Part shown: piece after piece, positions 34,976-47,684 of the stretch | Layout: each line of letters opens with the position of its first letter | How positions within the stretch are numbered: position 1 is the stretch's first letter | Origin: Helianthus annuus | Taxonomy: Eukaryota; Streptophyta; Magnoliopsida; Asterales; Asteraceae | Length of the DNA: 64,000 bases | Reading direction: 5' to 3' | NCBI RefSeq assembly: GCF_002127325.2 | Contig: NC_035433.2 | Span: 141,638,760 to 141,702,759, forward strand | The notes under the pieces: generated by a model | Databases searched by the model: none | Seen by the model: the letters and a program-made list of their open reading frames with translations, nothing else | What the model was told of the DNA's origin: nothing | Made by a program: the position numbers and the translations under genes

Positions 34976-35545
34976 TTGACTTACACATCAGATTGATCAA
35001 GAATTGATGGATTAAAGTTTGTTTTTAATGATCCTAAACAAACCTGCAGCAATTGATAACTCAACATAGGACAAGAAATATATATTTCTTCTATATATTA
35101 GCATCATATCAATTGTTCGATTTAAACCTTCAAACAAATGCTGAATCTGAAAAAAAATGAAGAAACATTGGTATCTAAAATCTATGAAATCTTAAAAATC
35201 AAAACGAAAACAAAGTGTTAGAACAACGATTAACGAAGAAAAACGAAGAAAGAAGAAGAAGCACCTGTGTTGATATCTAGGGTTTGTAAAACGTGGCGGT
35301 GACAGACAAAAAACGCGATGGTGGCGATTAGAGATGGAAGATGGTGGTGGCAAGAGACTTGGATTATGAAATTTAGGGTTATTTAGTTGCTTATATACCC
35401 GGGTCAAAACACGGGTATAGATATCCAGTGCGGGATCCGTATAGAAAATATCACTTTTTCTCACATTTTCTCGCCAAAACACCTAAATGGTTGCACCAGG
35501 AGATGACACGTGTCCCAAACCTTATTCATTTATTATATATATAGA

Positions 35546-35825
35546 TTGGAAAGATATGTAATGTCTTTTTTTTTTGGGGGGGGGGGGGGGTAAAGAAAAG
35601 ATATGTAATGTCAAAGTCATCTACAAGAAAATCTCTTAACAGAGGTTTGTATTCGTATGGCTAGGATTTACAATTCAGAAAGTGTAGCGGTACAGCTTGT
35701 TGTTCATCTACCTTTTATTTTGATGTAATTTCACAAATTTTTCATTGAAATAGAAGTATGATATTACTTTACTTTAAAGTCGATATTGTAATCTTTTGCA
35801 CAATTACATGACAAGTTATAGTTAA
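35546..35825. other. Spacer between two Helitron ends, with a long T/G homopolymer
   Basis: Only a T run followed by about 14 G (around 35564-35590) stands out. The region lies between the 5' end of Helitron B and the 3' end of the next Helitron-like copy. Confidence 0.4.
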
Positions 35826-37095
35826 CTAGGAACAAAACACGCGCGCGGATACATCACAAACATCGAATGGATTAGTTTAAACTTTATGTGATGTGTTAAT
35901 CATATGAAAACATGTGTTTCGATGTAACTTATTGAACTCAATGCAACCTATATAATCATTGCGATTAGATCAAAACATAAAAAAATCAAATTTATACAGT
36001 ACAATTATAACGTATTATATATGGCCCGAGTCAACATAGAAAATGTAACGGTTATAACGGAAATGTTGACACGTATAATCAAAAGAGATTAATTGGTGCT
36101 TTAAAAAAAGGAAAAAAAGAAACCGCAATTTGACTCCACTTGGATCGAAACAAAATTTACAAAACATTCATAAAAATCACGAAAACATATTATATTTGAC
36201 CTGACTTGTTTCCCAAAAAGTTTACGTCGAATCATACACCAACTCGAATTTATACCGAAACGTACATAAAAATATGTACGTAAAATTTGTTTTTTAAACG
36301 AAAACATATTATATTTAACCAGACTCGTTTCCATAAAAAGTTTACGTCGAAACGTAGAGCAAATCGAATTTATATCGACACGTACATAAAAATATACACA
36401 TAAAAAATTAGTTTTTTTTTTATGTAAAGGAAATATAGTTGTAATTTCGAAACAAATTATTGTAGAAAACTTAATAGGTTAAATACTTTAGTAAAAAATC
36501 GTGCCAAGTAGCACTAATGCCACAGCAGTGCCAACGACCACCAACATCAGAAAAGCTCGTAAAAATAAAATAAATAAAAAAGAAAAAAATAATACATAAC
36601 GAAAAACATAAGTAAAATCGTTGAACCACACACGCCCGTTGCAGCGTGCTAATACGGAAAAAATTAGACATAAATGTAAAATGTAGAAAAGAATAACTAA
36701 GTCGATCCAGGACCCGCGTGTTGCGATGAACTTGTCAAACAAAAAAAATAGACGTGATGCGACTGTCTATCAAGTGGGAAAACAGACGAAAAACGTTGAA
36801 TCCTACACGCACGTTGTGGAGTGTTGACTCGAAAAACTTATAACAAAACTTAAAACGAAAAAACTTGCGAAAGATGAAAAGTATGGGGTACCAAAGTTGA
36901 AAATAAAATAGCGTTGGGGGTTATATTGCAAAAGATGAAAAGCTTTTTGTTAAAAGTAAAAAGTGAAAGGGGTTAAAATGCAAAAGATTAAAATCTTTGG
37001 GTTAAAAGTGAAAAATACAATTTTTTTTTAAAAACTCTCAATACCAATACCAAAGTTACAACCACATAAAGCATAAATGTCTTGCTAATTTATAG
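35826..37095 (-). mobile_element. Helitron-like copy D, inverted relative of copy C
   Basis: Read on the minus strand it ends CGCGCGCGTGTTTTGTTCCTAG followed by T (complement of 35825), and its body matches 28480-29663 over about 1.2 kb. The 3' hairpin is more damaged than in copy C. The start near 37095 is estimated from where the homology fades. Confidence 0.55.
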
Positions 37096-37656
37096 TTTTG
37101 AAATATGTTTTGTGTTTTTTTTAATATGTGTTTTTTGTGTTTTTTTTTCTTTGTAAGCTTAAGGATTTTAATTTACTAAACTTAGGTTGATATGCTTTTT
37201 CATATAAATAAAAAGTGTTTTTGTTAGGTTAAGGGGTGTGGGGATCATAGTTGGGACATAATTCGTTACATAGGAACATGAATGGAAGGCTATATCACCC
37301 TCTTCCGTAATCCATCATGGTTTGCATGGATTAAATCATGGCAACCATGGTCCTCCTTTCCATTTTCAAGTAATTATTTCATTTTTATTTAGACAAAAAT
37401 AAATTAAAATAAATAAAGGGATAGTGGTTTGGGTCATAACCACACTCTTAGGGTAGTGGTTTTGAATTATGAATTAGAGATAGGTGACATGACTTTGACC
37501 ACACCCTATAGCCTTATATCAAGAAAGAATTACAATTATTTTTAATGTATGTATCAATTATATTCATGAAATTTTATTACAAGATCACGTTTTTTATTTC
37601 ACCTTTATGAGCCCAATGATCATACCATGCAAGGCATATACTACTGGATGTCGTAT
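37096..37656. other. Spacer with a possible MITE
   Basis: TTAAGGGGTGTGGGGATCAT near 37209 and ACCACACCCTATAGCC near 37500 could be the ends of a small element, perhaps Tourist-like. The evidence is limited to these ends. No gene is seen. Confidence 0.3.
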
Positions 37657-38306
37657 AGGATAAATGGTGTAGCTGGATTATGGGCGTTCTTAAATCGGCT
37701 AGATCTTCTGTCTTGGTTAACGGGGCTCCCACATTCCAATTTAAATGCGAAAAGGGTATGAGGCAAGGTAACCCTCTTTCTCTGTTTCTTTTTTTGGTTG
37801 TTATGGAAGCTCTTTCTTGTATGATTTCTTTAGCTAAGGAAGCCGGGATTATTAAGGGGATTTCCACGGATAATAACGGACCGGTTATTACTCATCTCTT
37901 ATACGCGGACGATGCCATAGTGGTGGGGGAGTGGTCCAAAGAGGAAGTGGTGAATGTGGTGAGAATACTTCGGTGTTTTTTCCTTTGCTCAGGGTTAAAA
38001 ATAAACATTGAAAAATCTAATCTTTACGGAATTGGTGTGGACTTGGAGGAAACGGGGGTTTTGGCTAATGAGGTTGGATGTAAACCGGACGTCCCTCCTT
38101 TTAAGTATCTTGGTCTTAAAGTGGGTGCAAATATGAATAGGATTTCTAATTGGCAACCGGTTTACGACACTTTCAGAAATCGGTTGGCCAAGTGGAAGTC
38201 TAACACTTTGTCGATTGGAGGAAGAGTGGTCTTGATTAGAGCGGTTATGGAAAGTTTACCGACCTATTATTTCTCGTTGTATAAAACACATAAAAAGGTG
38301 ATAAAC
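37657..38306 (+). pseudogene. LINE (L1-type) reverse-transcriptase fragment
   Basis: The frame contains KGMRQGNPLSLFLF, the catalytic box LLYADDAIVVG, and SGLKINIEKSN followed by KYLGLKVG and LAKWKSNTLSIGGRVVLIRA. These are successive reverse-transcriptase motifs of plant non-LTR elements. Endonuclease, the first part of RT and the 3' end are absent. The frame stops where the solo LTR starts (38307). One substitution, PLSLFLF in place of the usual SPFLF, lies beside the active core. Confidence 0.85.
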
Positions 38307-39363
38307 TGTCACACCCCCAAAATACCACATGCGGAAACACCGCGGGACGTGTGACGTACCAGGATCCAAGCCACCAATCACATTGAACTACGCATAATAT
38401 TTAAATAAAACATTCCATTCATTTCAAAATATAAATCCAAGTCATAAGTTTAAACCAAAATAATTGTTCGGCGGAAGCATATAGTAAACTGTTAATCAAC
38501 GGTTTCAATTCAAATGTTCAAAACCAATATAACTAGTATCCAAGAGTCTCGATCCATGACAACTCCAGCACTCCCAGATAGCAAGCCCAAAACGATGAAC
38601 CTAACGACCTGCAAGCATGTAGACAAGTGTGTCAGACGACGCTGGTGAGTTCAAAGTTTGTTAACACGTTTTAGTTACCAGATATGAATATAAAACGATT
38701 CAATGATTTGATGTTGTAATAACTCGTTTACCGCTGATGGCTTAAAGTTGTTTTGCCCAAACCCCATTGCCTCTATCAAAGCAATGGTCAAGACTGGGAT
38801 CATTAGTTCACTCCCGACCTCCCCGGTGCGGTGTGAGGTTGCCAAACCTAAATAGCGCTATTAACTAATACCCTGTTGCCTCCCCGGCAACAATCGGTAG
38901 ATGGGACTTGATTAATAGATACACGAGTATTAACAAACATCCCAATAACCCAGCATTCCTCCCCGGAACGTTTACCCGATGTCCCTCCCCGGGACGCATG
39001 CTTGGAAAAAGAGCAGTGAACTCACCTTGTTTTGCTCGGTTTGTTTAGTTACTTGTTCACAGTTTATCAATCAAGCCTATGGTATTCACGTATACAAAAT
39101 CAGTTTATGTTCGCATGGTACCGTATAAGTTTATAGTCACAGTGTGCATTTAGAATCACAATCTCTAAATAACACACAACAACTATTCAAGCCTATGCAA
39201 AACCATACTGCACATATATGATCATAACGACTCATAACAGTTACTTGTGCCATCCATTAAAGTTAATTCCATGTTTCTCAGTCTTTACTAGCATCATCAA
39301 CAGACAGTGACACAGTTATCCATTATGTTACATGCTCAAAACTACAGTCTGTTGTGCCCTACT

Positions 39364-41078
39364 TGATGTGTGCTAAACAGACTATGAAAATTAACTATAT
39401 TAGACTCTCTAAACTAGACACGACAAAGCTTTAAATTCTAGACTCGACCTAAACCACACAGTCGGCAAGTGTACCGATCAATGTAGTATAACCTAGGAAG
39501 TCCGGATATCGAACCACAGGACTCTATGTATCACGCAAATTAGACTCTAACAAACACAGACATACACGACTAAACTTGTTTTAATTGTTTAGGGGGGGGG
39601 GTTACGGAAAATCTAGGAAATCTATATTAAACTACTAAATTAAACTAGAATTAAACTAATACGAATTAAGACTGAGGACCTTTCTTATATGAGAACGAGA
39701 CCACCTAGACAAGAATCCTGGATTGTTTTTAAGAGATTACCGATTAAGTTAAGTGCACGAGTTATGGAACCGGGATCTTAAAGTGCTAAACCTATTAAAA
39801 ACCATCGAGGCCCCTCGACCCTTCTCAAGGAGAAAGCTGTGGAACTAGCTAGGCCGTTAATCCTACAGGTTATTAGACGCCTTTCCAGTTGTCTAATTAT
39901 TGTGTAAGTACCCTAATATTGACCTACTCTTTCCCAATCCTAGATCTAGGGTAGTTTGAAGTAATCAGTTTGACTCGATAGACTAATAAAACCGACAGGT
40001 AAACCAAGACATGACCTTTTCCAAGGACTATCTAAAGCAATTCACCAGGTAAGACCTACCAATAGCCCCTCACTTTCCAGGTATTAGGACTAGTAGAACA
40101 CTAAGAATTAGCAAATTATTACCAGTTACTTCTAGGGGTTATTGCGCAATTTCACCCTAAAGAGTGAAGGTTTTCTAACGTGATATAGACACTCACCGAA
40201 ACCCTAAACCCTAATATGACTCCACGTTGTGATATAGACCGTCACTAAGAATCATATGAAGTAAATAATAACAATAAACCAACTCAAAGCATGCATACAC
40301 ATCAAACCATTAAATCAAACCTCTTACAAAACACAATTAATCCATAATAATCATGCAAATAACATAAACGGTAAAAACTTTATTTTAATCCATTCATCAA
40401 GTCTAGGTGGTTAATAAATTTAGCCGAGCATGTTAAAATATGAAAACAAATCAAATATGTCTAAATACGAATTCATCATAACAAGTTTCGTAAGAAAAGT
40501 CAAGAACAAAGAACTAGAAAACCCAATTAGATCTTCAAGTCTTCTTCCCCGAACTTGTACCGATGGCTAGGCTTCAAAATCTCCGAAAAGGCTCCAAGAA
40601 TGCTCAACAATTGCACCAAGAAGTCCTCCAATCGAAATTAGGGTTTTTTCCAAGTTTAAGATGATTATATATGACTTTCCATAACAAACCCTTACAAAAT
40701 TCGTAATAATTGCCAGCCACAGGCTTCTGGCTGGGCGCCACAAGATCAGGGACTGGGTGGTGGGGTGCCACCTTGTTTTTCTTTCTCTTGTAACATCTCC
40801 AGTCTCTCGCCGGGTGCCAGAAACTTCTCACGGGGTGCCAGAGAGTGATTTTTCAGCTTTTTAACTCTATTTCAACTCCCCGACCTTTCCAACATGCTTC
40901 AAGACTTGACACTTCAATATTTTGGCTCATTCCACTCGGTTTCTCGCATATTTAAACATCAAGACCTGCGAAACACGATTTGATCAATAGTATGCATGTT
41001 CTAACGAAAAACAAAACTAAATAGAACGAAAACTATACAAACTGTACACGAATAAAAGATGTATTTTGCAATACATCA
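39364..41078 (-). repeat. 3' LTR of the Athila-like element
   Basis: Plus-strand ends are TGATGTGTGCTAAACAG and TTTTGCAATACATCA. It is 1715 bp and nearly identical to 47685-49402. A G run at about 39592 varies by one base between the copies. Confidence 0.92.
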
Positions 41079-44000
41079 AACATCCCCACACTTACTCTTT
41101 TTCGTCCTCAAAAAAGAATTATGCAACGGAATCAAAGACAAATAATCACTCGGGTCAAAAGCATAGGTATACTTAATTAAAACCAAGGCTTGCGTTAGCC
41201 GCGATTGCGAATATACTTGTCCCCTTAAACCCGAATCCAATCCTAAACTCTTATCATGTGAATTTAATTTAAGTGCGGTCAGTCTACCTAGGGTCTCACG
41301 CTAGAATCTACAGACCATCTAATCCCGCCTAAAGCTTATAGGACTAAAGGAACGATCACTAGACCAATTCCCAACCGTCTTATATCAAAACCAAGAGAGT
41401 TTACAATCAAATTTTTTTTTCTTTTTCCATTTTTTTCACTTTTTTTTTCTTTCATGAGCGTAGACGATGCTTTCCCTAACCAAGAGGCAATCCGGCTGTA
41501 GAGTCGCTATCCCCAACCACAGATTACTTAGGCTTCGGTACTTTTTTTCTTTTCTTTGCACGATCGATTTCACACACCCTAGCGGTAATCTTGCTGTAGA
41601 GTCGCTATCCCCAGCTCAGACTGCATAGGAATGCACTACTTTCATTTAGTTTCTAGCTCACTTTTTTTTTCGCATGATTACAAACTCTAACGGTTTTAAC
41701 TTATAACGGTGCCCCTTATACTCTTATTGGCAGTTTTGATATCCCATATTTCCCAGGCGAAAACCCACTTGCAGACCGACAATTAAGGTATATTAACTCA
41801 AAGGGACTTAAAACCAAACCCGGGCCTATCCACATGTCCCTAACTAGACGCAAGCTCGATTTATTTTACTCTCTTATTATTATTATTCGAACCCGAGCAA
41901 AAATTTATCTTTTCTATCATTTTCCATTTAAAAATGCAAACTTCTTTTATTTCAAAGGACATTTTCTGGTTTTTCAATTTTTTTGGATTTTTCAATCTTT
42001 TAATTTTTTTGTATTTTTAATAATTAAGACTCGATTATTTACATGTATCCCATCCCCACACTTAGAGATTGCATTGTCCCTAATGCAAGAACGAAAACAC
42101 GACTCAACAACTACCTAAAAATAAAAACTACAAACGAAATAAATAAAAATGTACAACAACAAAAGGGGAAACGACTTAGCTGAGTATGTGAGACTGTCAA
42201 AGTGCCAGTCGTTTCCACATAAGCCCCCCAATTCGATACGCGCTCAGCAAACAACTCCTAACCTCGGACACGCGAACGAAAGCGGCTACAAATACCAACC
42301 TAATCACGCAAACACCAAACAATAGCAAAAGATAATATATAAGCTACTAAGTGTTAGTGTAAACATCCAACAACCAAGCGTCAACCATCCCCAAAATCCC
42401 AACCAACCTGTTTAACGTGTTTAAGTACAAACCAACAAACGAGGATCAAAAACAGCATAAAGATAAAAATAAACAAAAGATATGCACTATCAGCATCGCT
42501 GCATCCTCGCTCTACTCCGCATCATCCTACTCCTCATCATCTAACTCCCCATCACCCGCCTGTGTCCCACTCTTGGGCGAGTATCTGGGCCTCGTTTCTT
42601 GTTGGGCCGACTGCATGATCCTGCACCTGACATTCTGCAAAAACAATTCACGTATAACAAGACAAAGAAAAGCAGAATATTAGTCACGAACTATTTTTTA
42701 TGTTTTTGAATTTTTTCATTTTTTTGTATTTTTGATTTTTTTTACGAAAAATAATATATACAAAAACAACGCCCGTATAGCATTACGTTCGCGGCCGTAG
42801 TTTAGAAACAAAGTGACATTAAAGCGACGTTTTGCAAATCCCTTTTTAAGCATAAACCGAACCTCGCCCGAATGGAGATTGAGTACGGGTGAGTGGTATC
42901 AATAATAAAGTGAGCAAAAGACGCAATAAGACACTAAGACGACTAAAAAACAATTAAAACGAAACAAAAGACCCTAAAATAACCATTACTAGACTCGATC
43001 TAACGTAGACGCAAAGTACACAAATTACACACTATACCCCCTCCCGGCACTTTACTTGCCCTCAAGTAAACCCAAGTGCCTACCAAAACGACATCGACTT
43101 CCAAACTTGGTTAAAATCAGCCATGTATAATTTAAAACAAACTTTAGCGTCGAAAAATGCCGCCTAATGAAAGGAGGTTTTGATTCTTCGCAAAAATTTT
43201 TGTTTCAAAAATGCAAATTTTTCACTCTACGTTTCAACGTATACCAAACCAAAAAACCTCTAGCAAAGCAAGTCCCCAATCCTATCCGACAATCATCAAC
43301 ATCCTACAAATAAACCACAATCCAAACCGACATTAAGCGTTTACCGATATAAAGTTTAAAGCTTTCATGTTGCCTTAGTGAAACGGGTTACAAACGGATG
43401 TTATAAATCTGATTTTAAGCTCAAAAATTTCCCAAACGCATCCCCACACTTAATGTCGATTAACCCTGGACCAAGATATGATGAACATTGCAATCAAGCA
43501 CCAAACCAAACCATCCGCAATCAATATCCTGCGGAAAGAACCCAAACCGAACCCATTTGTTACCTTATACATCTTTAAAACCTTGCAAGACATCACATTC
43601 TACCAAACCCTAAGACTAAACTAAGCTAAAACTAGATGAAAACTGAAATAGTAGACTCAAAGTACAAATATTTGCAAGATACATACCTTGGATTCGTTAG
43701 AAACACAAAGAGAGAGAAAGATTCTCGGTGGTAAGTTGATTCTCGAAGTGAAACTCTGATTTATTAATGAAAGATGGTGGATTGATGGAAGAAATCGGCT
43801 GTGTGATGTTTCGGAGTTGGAATCAATGGTGAAATGGTGTTAGTGGATAACAATGGTGAGGTAGGGGGTGTTTGGCGATGGGTAGTGGGTGAATGAGGGG
43901 TTTCAGTGATGAAGGGGATGAAAGTTAAGTGTGGTGGTGGTGGGTGAAATAGAAGGTTATAGGCAGTGAGAAAGTTAAAAGGTGATGAAAGGTGGAGGTT

Positions 44001-44683
44001 AGGAGTTATCTGCGTGAGGGGAAAGGTTAATGGAGGTTTCCGTGATGAGTGGTGGGTGTAAGGGTTTTAGTGGATAACAGTGGTGAGGTAAGAGATGGTG
44101 AGCGATGAGTGGGGAAGAATGTGGTGGATTGGGGGTTATCAATGTATGGAAGGTGATAAAGGGGGGTGTCGATGATTAGGGAGGGGGGTCGGCGATGGGG
44201 GAGGGAAAACAATGGGGTACTGTAATGTATTTTTGGGTTTTAACGATTTGTGACTACAGATACATCCACTGGCGGCCCGCTAGAATTGTCTAAGGTGGGT
44301 GGCGGCCCGCCACCGCGATCCAAATTTCCGAAAACCTTAGTTACGCTCTGGCCCGGGCGAGAACCTTGTCTACTGGGTGGCGGCCCGCCAGAGCGTTTTC
44401 AACAGAAAATTTACTAAAATTTTGTTTCAATGCCTTAGAAAAATTTTGAGTTTTTCCCAAACCATCCAAAAACCATCCAAAAATTTTTGTAACACTTAAA
44501 ACTTACTTGGGACCTTATTTCTCTCGTAAATTCCTGCAAATCCTCGGTAATGCACTCCTGCAAACGACTCAAAACACAAACAAGGACCGGAAAAACTAAC
44601 AAAAACAACCGTTAGCTACTAAAAGTTACGAAAAATAAACGAAAATACAAACGGTACACTTGGGATTTCAACTTTTCACATAC
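41079..44683 (-). other. Non-coding interior of the Athila-like element
   Basis: About 3.6 kb without a recognisable domain. The motif TCCCCACACTTA, complement of a polypurine-like TAAGTGTGGGGA, recurs (about 41087, 42053, 43442, and variants near 44852 and 44942). GGTGGCGGCCCGCCA units occur near 44290 and 44380, and G/T-rich degenerate repeats fill 43720-44200. The open frames here lack codon structure. Confidence 0.6.
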
Positions 44684-46705
44684 TTATGGAGGATCATAGA
44701 GATGCAGCTCACCTCCAAACACACACTCACGGGCTGTAGCACCATTATACCTATCATTGCTCAACTCAACCCAAACACTCTTATCTCTCCCACAACCTCT
44801 CAACTCCTCACCTGGCGGTTTGAATCTAGAATCTTCATATCGAAATCTATCCCCACACTGAGCTTTGCTCAGTATTTCTATCTTAGATTCTAAACGCACC
44901 ATTCTCTCTTCTAATTCCTCTACTCTCCTATCAGGTGGGTTCCCACACTTGAGTCCTATCACCTTCTCTAGACTCGGATCACTCATCACCTTCTCCTCAT
45001 CTTTCTCGTCCTTCTCACACTCCCTTACTGACGATACCGCCTCCACTCTATCACTAGGCCCTCTCGAATTCATAACCTTAAAAATTACCGATTCCTCGCC
45101 CGCTCTAAGTGTGATGGTGCCTAAAAAGACATCTATGAGAGCTTTAGCGGTGTTCAAGAACGGGCGTCGTAAAATTAACGGTACGTTTTCATCGGCTTCC
45201 ATGTCAAGAATGACGAAATCGGCCAGAAAAACGAACTTGTCAACCTTAACAAGCAAATTCTCAACTATGCCCCTCGGGTGTTTCACGGACCTATCAGCTA
45301 AAGATAATGTCATTCTGGTAGGTGAAAGCTTGCCTAAGTCTAGCTTCTCGTAGAGAGAAAAGGGCATCAAATTGATGCTAGCACCTAGGTCAGCTAAGGC
45401 TTTAGTATTGGTGTTACTACCGAATAGACAAGGAATTGTGAAAACACCGGGATCGGTAAGCTTTTCGGGAAGCTGATTTGAGACAACGGCCGAACACCCT
45501 CCATGCAATGGGACATTCGACAACTCCCCTAACTTCTCCTTATTCCTAAGAAGGTCCTTTAAAAATTTCGCGTATTTAGGCATCGACTGAAGTGCCTCGA
45601 TAAACGGAAGATTAATCTTCAATTGCTTGAAGATGTCTAGAAAATGCTCGTATTCCCTTGAATATTTTTGATTCCTAAGACGTGAAGGAAACGGGACACG
45701 CGAAAGGTCTACTAAAGGCGAGGGCCTAACATCCACGGGAGGTTTCTCTACTCTCTTCTCACCTTGAGACTCACCGGGCTGTGCGGTACTTGCTGGGCGT
45801 AGCCTCGATTGCACTTTGCCGGGAGCCTCCATCTCTATCTCTTCGTCTACAATATCCCCATCCTCATCGACTACTCTCTCTTCAACACTAGGGTCCCCTA
45901 CTATTTTGCCACTACGAGTGGTAATGACCTTTACATGAGCATTCGAGTTAGGTTGGGTGTTACCCGCAAACTGACGGGGTAATCTCTCCTCTAACTTCCT
46001 AGACATATCACCTACAACCCTTTGAAGGTCTTGGAAAGCAGCTTGGTGATTCTTAAGCATAAGGTCATGTTCGCTAAGTTTCTTTTGGGTGGTTTGGTCC
46101 TTAACAATTAACTGACTCATCATTGCCTCCATTCTTTCTAGACTACCCCCTAGATCATAACTTGAACCCTGACCTGTTTGAACCTGACTACTCGACCCTC
46201 CATCCTTGACCTGCCCATTTGAACCCCCACCAAAGAGTGAACCTAGACCCCTATTTCGATTTTGAGCTATTTGAAAACCAGGGGGTCCACTTGAGCGAAA
46301 ATTATTATTATTAGCAAAATTATTATTATTATTATTATTACGCCAACCCGAACCAAAATTATTATTATTAAACCCACTAGATTGACCTCTACCGAAACCT
46401 CCTCCTACGAAATCAACTTGCTCCTCACCAACTAGCAATGGACACGCACTCGTATCGTGACCCCCTCGGCAATACTCACATTTGTCTACCTTAGCCTTAA
46501 TTTCCTTAAGTTCCCTAGACATGTTTTCCAATACAGCGGCTAAACTAGGATCCATGGTGACATGGTTCACCCCTCGGGCGGGTGCACTAGTAGTGGTATT
46601 CGAATTACCACTTTGATACCGCTGATCGGCTCGCGATTGAGATTGAGACTGAGCAAATGCCTCAAAACGCTCTAAACACTCAGCAACTGTAAGAATGCCC
46701 ATCAT
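44684..46705 (-). pseudogene. Athila-like gag C-terminus and aspartic protease
   Basis: The 673-codon frame holds, in order, the end of the gag capsid, one knuckle (CEYCRGGHDTSACP, with the CCHC residues), a Gly/Asn-rich linker and a retropepsin. The protease has the ADLGASINLM active site, where DLG replaces DTG as is usual in Athila elements, and a partner LILRRPFL segment. It ends in a charged tail and a stop. Gag packs RNA and the protease processes it. The frame is open throughout but lies in a different frame from the upstream gag part. Confidence 0.85.
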
Positions 46706-47504
46706 ATGCCCCCCGCATTAGTATCGAAACGATCACGAGTCTCTTGGGTGAGACCGTTATAGAATTTCTCACATAAAGCCCAATCGGAAAGACCATGTTG
46801 GGAGCAACGAGCACAAAGGTTTTGGAAACGCTCCCAAGCAAGGTAGTAAGGCTCGTCGGGCTCCATGCGAAAGGAGTGGATTTGGTCTCTAAGACGTGAG
46901 GCTTTAGCGGGCGGGAAATATTTGTTCAAAAAGGCTTGACGAAGCCCCGCCCAAGTGGTAAAGGTACCGGTTGGTTGAGAGTCCAACCAAGTAGCCGCAC
47001 GCCCTGCTAGTGAAAATGGGAAAAGCTGAAGGTAAGTAGCATCATTAGGTGCTCCATGAAGGCTAAAAGTAGCAAGGATACGGGAGAACCGGTTTATGTG
47101 GGTCGGTGCGTCCTCGTCCTCGCGGCCATGGAATTGGATGCTATTGGTAATGGCCTGCATGGCGTAAGATGGAATCTGCCATGAGTTTTCGTTGACTATG
47201 GGTGGAACGGTGATGGGTGAAGCAAGACCAGTGAAGCCCTGGGTGGCTTGCTAGTGAACGGTTTGCCTAGCGTTGGCCATGTGTTCTAAATTTTCTGGGA
47301 TGCTAGAAGTGCTAAAGGTGGGGCTATCGGGTGGGGAAACCTTAGGTGATGTTTTAGGTGAATGAGTGGGGTGGGTAATGGAGTGGAATCGAAATTTGGA
47401 AACTGAGATGAAATACTAACCTGTGGCCCTTGACCCAATCGAGATGATGATGACTCGGTGACTGGTGGCTTCGGTGGCGGTCCGTGCGAGCGCAGATGTG
47501 GCAT
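46702..47504 (-). pseudogene. Athila-like gag N-terminal part, with frameshifts and a stop
   Basis: The capsid segment (NSIQFHGREDEDAPTHINRF to YNGLTQETRDRFDTNAGG) is the retrotransposon gag domain. It is separated from the next frame by a one-base shift in a run of G (plus-strand C run near 46711-46716). Upstream, an in-frame TAG near 47251 follows ARQTVH, and another frame shift near 47345 joins it to the start MPHLRSHGPPPKPP (47504). Gag is thus inactivated at three points. Confidence 0.8.
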
Positions 47505-47660
47505 CCACTACAAGCAAAAACTTGAATGTAAGAAAAGCAACACTAGTCACTATGACTCAAACAAAAATAAAAACACAAATAAAAGACTCAAACAAACTAA
47601 ACACGTAGCACGTATATGTCAATAAAGTCTATCAAAGCTAATGAACGCGATTGCCAAGAG

Positions 47661-47678
47661 TCCCCGGTAACGGCGCCA
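47661..47678 (-). other. Primer-binding site of the Athila-like element
   Basis: The minus strand reads TGGCGCCGTTACCGGGGA six bases inside the 5' LTR edge. TGGCGCC primer sites are characteristic of Athila/Tat-type elements. Confidence 0.85.
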
Positions 47679-47684
47679 AAAACT

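Larger units (their letters stand above)
27352..35545 (-). mobile_element. Candidate gene-capturing Helitron B (8.2 kb)
   Basis: On the minus strand the 5' end reads TCTATATATATAATAAATG after an A (complement of 35546). It shares GGACACRTGTCA at the same offset with Helitron A. The only matching 3' end I see on that strand is at 27352: hairpin CCCGGGATGTTCCCGGG, then TGATAGCCTAG and T. Inside lie exons of a GH3 glucan hydrolase, an IQD exon and further exon-like segments, all on the minus strand, as in Helitrons that trap host genes. Pairing of these two ends is an inference. Other mobile elements are nested within it. Confidence 0.6.

Noticed and set aside
35564..35590. T run followed by about 14 G as a possible G-quadruplex
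   Set aside because: A single homopolymer is also a common assembly artefact; no repeated G tracts support a functional call.
43860..44210. GGGGGTGTTTGG at 43864 as another MITE end
   Set aside because: No inverted partner; it lies in G/T-rich degenerate repeats of the Athila-like interior.
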